Of a stretch of 64,000 nucleotides of DNA, positions 57,379 through 64,000 are shown piece by piece. A program made the translations under genes and the position numbers. Origin of the DNA: Pycnopodia helianthoides (taxonomy: Eukaryota > Echinodermata > Asteroidea > Forcipulatida > Asteriidae). Positions within the stretch are counted from its first letter, which is position 1. Each line of letters opens with the position of its first letter. Where the stretch lies: positions 13,978,094 through 14,042,093 of the forward strand of contig CM063255.1 of assembly GCA_032158295.1 (NCBI GenBank), given 5' to 3'. The notes under the pieces are model-generated. The model was not told the origin of the DNA. It saw only the letters and a list, made by a program, of their open reading frames with translations, and searched no databases.

Positions 57379-57695
57379 TGTTATAGCGCCCTCTACCAAC
57401 TCTCCTGTTTACAGTATAAATAGGTCAAGGCTCTACTTTGCATACACATGAGACAAAGTAATACATTGGAAAGTTTATACATTGTTTTAGGGCACTTTCA
57501 CTATCCCCCATGCATAGCACCACACACACAGTTAGTATTGATGACCTTGCTTCACTAGTGTGAGTGCAGACAGTTAGATAACCACTACACACTCAGTTCT
57601 CTACACACTCTCTTGTTGTATGTTGAATAAATCAGTTATAATCCGTTCCAACTCAAGAAGTTGTCTCCTCTCCAGTCTTTTCTTCGAGCTATACA
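57379..57695 (+). mobile_element. Possible solo LTR
   Basis: Starts TGTTATAGCGCCCTCTACC, contains TATAAATAGG at about 57,415 and AATAAATC near 57,628, and ends near CTATACA. This is the layout of a short retroviral-type LTR. No target duplication or internal region was confirmed. Confidence 0.4.
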
Positions 57696-57930
57696 TTAAA
57701 ATAGGATCAGCAACAATTTCTCCTATCTCAATAACATGAAAAGGGACACAGTGTCACGTAGTGAGAAATGACATAGAGATCATACAAGTATAGGAAGCAA
57801 CTTGTTTGGGCTTGTAATTCCAGTAGAATTGGGGATAAGGCCAGAGAGAAAATGAGAACACTGGCCAAGGTCCTTGACATTTCAAGACAACTGGACAGTG
57901 GTATCAAGCAGACAAAGGACTTAGTAGAGC

Positions 57931-58395
57931 CATCAATCAAAAGCGGAGTCAGAACATGAGGAATTCTTCCGTCTCTTTCGTCACCAATATCCATCGTTAG
58001 CGACAAAGTGTCTAGCCATTGTCACCGATAGGGAGAAGGCAATTGAGCAGGCAATTCACACCCAACTACCGAAGTGGACTCGCCTCCAATGCTGGAACCA
58101 CATTATATGTCAGATGTGAAATTCTGGCTTGCAGAGCATAATGGAACACATGAAGACAGAAGAGTGTACATCAACAACATTCTCTACATTCTCGCTAGCA
58201 CATCACGGAATGAATCTCTGCGCAGGTTGCACCAATTCAAACTGAAATGGAGTGAACCATGCATGCACTACTTTCAGGACAGTTTGAATAACTCGGTATT
58301 CCACAAAAGCAGGTAGGTGGATTCTAGAGAGCCATGGTGTTTATTGCTCAACAATTTTTGGAAAGCTTAGCTGGAATTGGGGTCCAAGTTACATG
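57931..58395 (+). pseudogene. MULE transposase fragment, duplicate of 61,257-61,720
   Basis: Nearly identical to the 3' part of the MULE pseudogene at 60.7-61.7 kb, starting at CATCAATCAAAAGCGG. It reads KFWLAEHNGTHEDRRVYINN and LKWSEPCMHYFQDSL, and shares the frame break at ICQM/SDVKFW. It ends where a LINE fragment begins. Confidence 0.8.
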
Positions 58396-58647
58396 ATTAG
58401 GACAAGACGGCTGAGATTAGCAGGTCACTGCCTCAGACCTACTGAGCTGGCTGTGAGCAGGCTGGTGCTGTGGGCCCCTACTCAGGGACACTGTTCCCGT
58501 GGCAGACCACAAACCACCTATGCCTATGTGGACACCTTGTGCCGGGACTCTGGCCTGCAACGGGAGGAGCTGCGTACAGCAATAAGAGACAAACTGAAGG
58601 TGCTGAAGGTACTGACCTGCAAGTCACTGAAATTGTTGAAACTCTGA
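58396..58647 (+). pseudogene. LINE C-terminal fragment (RRLRLAGHC type)
   Basis: Reads TRRLRLAGHCLRPTELAVSR, LVLWAPTQGHCSRGRPQTTY, DTLCRDSGLQREELRTAIRD. This is the C-terminal tail after the reverse transcriptase in some RTE/CR1-type LINEs (RLRFAGH...W.P.HG.R.RGRP). Only about 80 codons remain. Confidence 0.65.
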
Positions 58648-59039
58648 GTGAAGGATTGTAGATATTAAACCTTTTTTTTTGATGCGTGCACATGTACATG
58701 TAGTCATCAGTAGCAGTTGCCCATACCGTTAAATATCACTGACTCCATGCCGTCCAGAAAAGTGATATTTGATTTGTTTGATAAATCGTTTCCAGATGAG
58801 TTTTTTGGCAAAGCTTAAAAAACAGTATTACACACATGTACAAAAAAACAAATTTGCGCACAAACAGGAAGTTCATAATATGGTACATGTTTTGTTAGTT
58901 TTTACTTCAAAAAGTTAGCTTTCAATGATAGATACCTTGTGTAAATGTTACATAGTGTTTATAAGCTCAAAATGTACACAGCAGAAGAAGATTGAGCATG
59001 TTTGTATTCAAAATTAATTGATTATGTAATTTGCATAAT

Positions 59040-59815
59040 ATTTATCAATAGTGGGTGAGGTCAAGACAGAGCTGGACAAAAGCGGCTCTACTAGATCAAA
59101 ATCTAGTTCTGGAGGAAAGAAGAAGCCTACCAAAAAGAGCAAGGAGCCAGCAGGGCATGATATGTAAGTTTTTCAATAAAATATTGGGCCTAACAAATAT
59201 TGATAAAACACCAATTGGAATTAAAATATGCATATTTCCGCACTGTTTCTCTACATTGGTTGCCATTGAATGTCACATCGTAAGGTTATTTTTCTGAATG
59301 TAGAATGTCTAGATGAAGGCCAGTTGTACTCAGAGACATGTAACTATTGCCAGCTTTCAAAGATTTATCAAATATAGATTTTCAATAAATTTATTTTTTA
59401 GAGATATGGAATTCTTCCATCTTGGTGACCCGGACATTGGAGCCCCGGACCCTCGACGGACGATCCAAACAATCCGGATCTCAAGCGCAATGCCAAGTAT
59501 GGGCAACTTGAGTTTTGGGAGGAGCTAGTTGAGCAGCTTGCTGAACTAGCTCATCCACCTGTACCAGAGGAAGAGGCAGAGGTCCCACAAGAAGACCAGC
59601 CTCCCCAATATTTCCCCAAAGGCAGTCATCCCTATGGCATAGTTTGGACCCCCATGAGAGGCAATTGTGTTTTTTGCTACAAAGACAGCAAAAAAACAAA
59701 CAAAGTTCAGACACTGTGTGAAGTTTGTGGGCATCATTTTTGTTTCACACAGAAGAGAGACTGTATGAACCATGTCCACAAAGATTCAGAACTAATAAAA
59801 ATGTTTATAAACTAA
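59040..59815 (+). pseudogene. Cys/His-rich C-terminal fragment, possibly piggyBac-like
   Basis: A first open piece (about 59,053-59,163) reads GEVKTELDKSGSTRSKSSS then GGKKKPTKKSKEPAGHDM and ends at GTAAGT. A second, after TTTTTTAG at 59,400, reads DDPNNPDLKRNAKYGQLEFW, EELVEQLAEL, GNCVFCYKDSKKTNKVQTLC, EVCGHHFC and DCMNHVHK and ends in a stop. The C-x2-C...C-x2-C...C...H-x-H spacing resembles the Cys-rich tail of piggyBac transposases. The frames of the two pieces do not join cleanly. Confidence 0.45.
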
Positions 59816-59819
59816 AGCT

Positions 59820-60690
59820 GTCTCCATCTGTTCATTTGTTCGTGCTATTTGCTTCATCAAACCCCAAAATTTCAATTTTGACCTTGTAAAGATGAATATG
59901 CATATCCGGTAATCTCATTAGCATATTTTTAAATTAAACCTTCATTTGCATAATAAATTGATAAGAATGGTTTAGTAGTTGTACAGTCTGCTGATTAGTC
60001 TTGCATTTACTATTTTCTGACATGAGAACAAATCAAATAGAGCATTGTCCTATTTCATGGATGAAAAGAGTAAAATGCTTGGATTTACTGAAAAAAACTG
60101 ATAATCATATTTAATTAGTGGAAAAAAAATAAACGTGCATTTTCTTCCAAATTTTTTGGAAAGTTTTGTTGGTGAGATGCTTGGTAATCATAAATGACTG
60201 TAAATATCCAATTGGTACTCACTAGTATATGTCTCAGCCCAAAGTATATTGATTTACTACTCTTATAACCTTTGTTTTTATCTTTTGTATGAATATTAAA
60301 TACCTCATTTGCATAATAAAATAATTTGTTGCAAACTTTGAAATTGTTTACAATTTGTCTGATTCATACTCTTTATGATGGTGTTTAGTTTATTCTCATG
60401 TGACTTCATTCAGATAAGTTATGGGCAATTATTCATGTGTACCACATTCTTTTTGCCAAATATGTGCAGTTTTAAAAAGGGTACCAGGAAAGTCATTGTT
60501 TCTTTTACTATTGAAGAGAGGTGGCACTCTCTTTGATGGAAAATCATGGACTGAACAAAATCATTACAACTTTAAATGTTTTCGTTAAAGATATAAGATA
60601 AATTTGTATAAATAAAAGGTGTTTCTTAGATGGCAGTGGACTGTAAATCCAGCACTTACAAGTAATCGGTCAGTTGTTACCACACTTAGA
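59820..60690. other. No gene seen
   Basis: AT-rich. A short phrase CATTTGCATAATAAA recurs at about 59,943 and 60,308. Confidence 0.35.
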
Positions 60691-60699
60691 AAATGTGTT

Positions 60700-61690
60700 T
60701 TCAGCCTTACCACATACTGCTGGTGCACTACCTGGGGGACAAATCTGGATTGGTAAATAGTCCGCATGGCAATAGAACAAAGAAACGAGGTCGACCACAT
60801 TTCAGAACATGTCCATCCACCCTAAGAACAATTGAAGAGCAATCGAAAAACAACAAGCCACATAAAATCTAAAGAAAGTTAATTGCAGAACCATGCCAGA
60901 ATACACAAATTCCTGTCACTCAACCGAGGAACACAGAGCATTGCAGAAACACAATGAAGAACTTCAAGGCTAAGAATAAAATTCATAATGATGAGTTGTA
61001 CGCAGTGTATGAAATAACATCTGCTCTTGAGTCATTTACTTCGGGCTTTTCACTAGCCCCAAAGGCTCATATCGTCTTCGATTTCAAGCAACTTGGGGAT
61101 GAGTTGTGTAGTCTGATAGTAGAAATGAAAGAAGGGTTCTTGTATCTGAGTTATGATACCACTTTCAACATTGGTGACTTCTACATGTCCATACTGCTCT
61201 TCAATCACACAGCTTTTACGAACTCTTGTCCAGTAATACCACTCGGATTCCAAGTCCATCAATCAAAAGCGGAGTCAGAACATGAGGAATTCTTCCGTCT
61301 CTTTTGTCACCAATATCCGTCTTTAGCGACAAAGTGTCTAGCCATTGTCACCGATAGGGAGAAGACAATTGAGCAGGCAATTCACACCCAACTACCGAAG
61401 TGGACTCGCCTCCAATGCTGGAACCACATTATATGTCAGATGTGAAATTCTGGGATGCAAAGCGTAATGGAACACATGAAGACAGAAGAGTGTACATCAA
61501 CAACATTCTCCATATTCTCGCTAGCACATCACGGAATGAAGCTCTGCGCAGGTTGCACTAATTCAAACTGAAATGGAGTGAACCATACATGCACTACTTT
61601 CAGGACAGTTTGAATAGCTCGGTATTCCACAAAAGCAGGTAGGTGGATTCTAGAGAGCCATGGTGTGTATTGTCCAACATTTCTGAGAAG
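60700..61690 (+). pseudogene. MULE-type transposase remnant
   Basis: The longest open part (60,954-61,445) reads MKNFKAKNKIHNDELYAVYE and AHIVFDFKQLGDEL, then SYDTTFNIGDFYMSILLF, PVIPLGFQVHQSKAESEHEE, FFRLFCHQYP, LAIVTDREKTIEQAIHTQL and LQCWNHIICQM. DTTF, the distal TDRE and C-W-N-H are the D, D and C/H motifs of the MULE domain. Upstream pieces (GRPHFRTCPSTLRTIEEQS) and downstream pieces (KFWDAKRNGTHEDRRVYINN) are in other frames, so the gene is dead. Confidence 0.75.
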
Positions 61691-61719
61691 CCTAGCTGAA
61701 ATGGGGTCCAAGTTACACG

Positions 61720-62530
61720 ACTTTGGTGGTGACTTGGTGAGAATGGTATGAACATTGTGAACAGTCACGTCATCAAATGCGTTAAGTTCTGACGATGCGT
61801 GTCCATCAGAGCCATGTGAAGGCTACAACACATTTTTTGTCTTACGATAAATGTTCTTTTAGCGATTTACAAAATTAAAAAATCCACACGTGTTTTTTAT
61901 CTCGCGATAGTCCAGGGATTCAGAGAACGAGGCTGGCGCAATTTTGAACTTTGAACCAATTGAAATCCGATATTTTCGATCGTGTTACTGAGGGTTCCGT
62001 TTCTGAATTTTTTTTAGAAAATATGCATTTTAATTTGGATTGAGGACAATCCAACCAGAGGTACATGTGTAGTGTGGCAGGTATCGACGCAATACAAGAA
62101 CCAAAGAAGAAGGTTGATGAATATCGTATCAGGGATCGTGTGAAGGCAAAAATTTGAAAGAGGAAAAGTGGGGGCAAAGGCCAGTATTCCGGCGGTCATT
62201 GGAAAGATCTGTGGTAAGTTTCTCGACTATTGGGAGGGTCTAGGGGCAGGGGCTACTCAAGTTTCTTGCTTAGTTGGAAATGACGAAAAATGTTCTATTG
62301 GTCTAAATTGATAGATCTAATTACTTTTTTGGTCTGATTACATCATGCACTTCTAGAAACTTCTAGACAGTGCGGTGTGCGCAGAGCCTAAAGACAGTGC
62401 AGTGTGTGCCGGAACCCAGGCGGAAGGCTCTGCATACACTGCGCTGTCTCAAGCACACACACCCAACCACTAGAGAAAGCTAATGACACACACATTAACC
62501 ACAAGAGACAGCTGGTGTTGAAGACAGTAG
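61720..62530. other. No gene called
   Basis: Includes a 23-bp-arm inverted repeat at 62,366-62,448 and an open region before the piggyBac frame. Any 5' exon of the transposase would be expected here, but none was confirmed. Confidence 0.35.
62366..62448. repeat. Inverted repeat, 23-bp arms
   Basis: GACAGTGCGGTGTGCGCAG at 62,366 pairs with CTGCATACACTGCGCTGTC ending at 62,448, with three mismatches over 23 bp. It lies 80 bp upstream of the start of the open piggyBac frame at 62,531. Confidence 0.75.
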
Positions 62531-62593
62531 GACCTTGACAAAAAAAAATGTAAGGCATCACACGAGCAGGTTCGCGACTTCTGGAAGCCGGGC

Positions 62594-63805
62594 ATGTTTG
62601 CGAGACCAGTCTGCCAAGCTGCCATGAAAGGGGACCGGTTTCAAGAGATTCTCCGAATGATGCGCTTCGATGACAAGGCTACACGGGAGCAACGGAAGGC
62701 AAATGACAAGTTCGCGGCAGTACGAGATGTTTTCGACGAGTTTGTAAATAACTGTCGGAGGTATTTCAATCCAGGGGAGAATGTGACCGTTGATGAGGAA
62801 CTTGTTGCTTTCCGTGGCAGATGTGGCTTTAGGCAGTACATGCCCAAAAAGCCAGCTCGCTACGGTATTAAGTTTTGGGTGTGTACAGACAGTACGCACA
62901 ACTACGTCACAAACATTCAGCCCTACTTGGGAAAGGAGAACAATACGCGGGAAACTAAACTAGGTAAACGTGTTGTTTTGGATATGGTCCGTCCGCTATT
63001 CAAAACCGGCCGCAACATCACCATGGACAATTACTTCACTAGCTGTGAGCTCGCTGAAGAACTGCTACAGGAGGACCTCACTTTGCTGGGCACAATAAAG
63101 GGATTGCGTCGCGAAGTTCCAGATACTTTTAAGCCCAAAGCATCAAAGAGAGAAGCCAAGTCCTCAAAGTTTCTTTTTGCCGGCCCCTTGACCCTTGTCT
63201 CTTATGTGCCCAGAAAGAATAAGAGCGTCCTCCTCCTATCATCAATGCATCACGACTCTGCCATCAATGACGCAACTTCAAAACCGGAGATGATCCACGA
63301 CTACAATCACACCAAGGCAGGAGTGGACACCATCGACCAGATGTGTAGCGTCTACAACGTGGCCCGCATCACCAGACGCTGGCCGATGGTCGTCTTCTAC
63401 AACATCATGAACCTGGCCGCCATCAATGCATACACCCTCTACGGACTGAAAAACCCCGGCTGGCATCCCAAAGGCAGTGCCCGTAGTGCGTTCCTCAGCC
63501 AGCTGGCAAAGGAGCTCCTTCATCCGCAATACATGCTGCGGGCTGCCAACGCCAGCCGGCTGGCACGGAGAACCCGCAGGGCCCTGGAGACGATCGGGTA
63601 CGAGATTCAACACCCCAGGCAGCCGCTGCCCGAAGCAGACCGACCTGGCCACAGCAAACTGAAGAGAGGATATTGCTTCCTATGTGAAGGGACGCAAGGC
63701 CGAACCACTAAAGTGTGCGAATCATGTCGTCGATATGCCTATGCTAAGCACAGCACCACTAGCCGTCCCGTGAACACCTGCTATGATTGCCTTGGCTTTT
63801 CCTAA
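62594..63805 (+). CDS. piggyBac-type transposase, catalytic core and Cys-rich tail
   Basis: A 403-codon open frame encoding a DDD transposase of the piggyBac family, which cuts and inserts DNA at TTAA. D67 lies in TVDEELVAFRGRCGFRQYMP, D145 in ITMDNYFTS, D245 and D248 in AGVDTIDQMCSVYN: these match the three catalytic aspartates plus the nearby fourth. GFRQYMPKKPARYGIKFW and RITRRWPMVVFYNIMNLAAI are family core motifs. The tail has C361-x2-C364, C375-x2-C378 and C396-x2-C399, a Cys-rich domain thought to contact DNA ends. The first ATG is at 62,594, but the frame is open back to 62,531 (EQVRDFWKPG), which is still family-like. Full-length members are near 590 residues, so the N-terminal part is missing or lies in an undetected exon. 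It could be a truncated copy, a spliced gene or a domesticated PGBD-like gene. GC content is higher than the surroundings. Confidence 0.93.
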   Translation: MFARPVCQAAMKGDRFQEILRMMRFDDKATREQRKANDKFAAVRDVFDEFVNNCRRYFNPGENVTVDEELVAFRGRCGFRQYMPKKPARYGIKFWVCTDSTHNYVTNIQPYLGKENNTRETKLGKRVVLDMVRPLFKTGRNITMDNYFTSCELAEELLQEDLTLLGTIKGLRREVPDTFKPKASKREAKSSKFLFAGPLTLVSYVPRKNKSVLLLSSMHHDSAINDATSKPEMIHDYNHTKAGVDTIDQMCSVYNVARITRRWPMVVFYNIMNLAAINAYTLYGLKNPGWHPKGSARSAFLSQLAKELLHPQYMLRAANASRLARRTRRALETIGYEIQHPRQPLPEADRPGHSKLKRGYCFLCEGTQGRTTKVCESCRRYAYAKHSTTSRPVNTCYDCLGFS

Positions 63806-64000
63806 ATTTATTTGCTTTATATGGCAAATCAACGACATGTTCGCGCATTTTTCTCCAGCCTTGCCCAACCTGCATGAACTGCACCGGACTGTAAACGATT
63901 GATTACATTTCCAAATTCAAGTCTCTATTCATGTTTTGTGATCAACAAAAGAATTATGTCTGCCACTTTTGTACTCAACATGTTTCTCCGCTCTCTTAAA
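63806..64000. other. 3' flank of the piggyBac gene
   Basis: AT-rich sequence with no clear AATAAA signal and no terminal repeat or TTAA-flanked end visible before the window edge. Confidence 0.4.

Overview
This is a repeat-rich metazoan nuclear window, AT-rich and intron-rich. The identifiable host coding sequence is short, symmetric phase 1-1 exons encoding extracellular modules (EGF-like, CCP/sushi, WSC, SRCR). The repeats are SINEs, LINEs, a Penelope-like element, Ty3/gypsy pieces, and hAT-, Harbinger-, CACTA-, MULE- and piggyBac-type DNA transposons. An invertebrate deuterostome, most likely an echinoderm and perhaps a sea star, fits the module mix and the TTAA-flanked MITEs. That assignment is inference from recalled repeat and domain content, not a database match.

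Region 1 (about 1-24 kb, minus strand) holds a stretch of one large mosaic receptor or matrix gene. In transcription order it reads SRCR, SRCR, EGF, WSC, CCP, WSC, CCP, then eight EGF exons. No start or terminal exon is visible. Every exon has consistent splice sites and starts and ends in phase 1, so the exons can be joined in any number without a frame change. The locus has grown by local duplication: a CCP+WSC cassette of about 2.65 kb is duplicated, the SRCR cassette flanks are present three times (one without its exon), and EGF exons of two subtypes are copied with their flanking intron. Later insertions sit in the introns: a 925-bp Harbinger-like element, a 1,357-bp hAT-like element carrying a nested MITE, a Penelope-like fragment, a LINE 3' end and tRNA-derived SINEs. 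Paralogous copies without the insert reveal the target-site duplications.

Region 2 (about 25-40 kb) has almost no protein-coding content. Diverged copies of an unclassified repeat carry AGGTCA-type direct repeats and a cluster of TGACGTCA palindromes. It also has a near-perfect 128-bp-arm hairpin, TTAA-flanked MITEs, a SINE, minisatellites and a broken class A GPCR pseudogene that has lost TM3-TM5.

Region 3 (about 40-46 kb) has two plausible minus-strand exons of an unrecognised gene, MITEs, a LINE ORF2 3' end, a gypsy pol 3' end and a CCAATTGG-rich minisatellite.

Region 4 (about 47-64 kb) is a graveyard of transposases: a broken CACTA/EnSpm gene whose intron hosts two inverted TTAA MITEs, a possible gypsy LTR with gag, a PIF/ISL2EU-like remnant, an unassigned DDE family, a MULE with a duplicated piece, and a piggyBac transposase. 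The piggyBac ORF keeps its three catalytic aspartates and Cys-rich tail in one 403-codon frame, but lacks the usual N-terminal part. It is the only transposase-like gene here whose reading frame looks intact.
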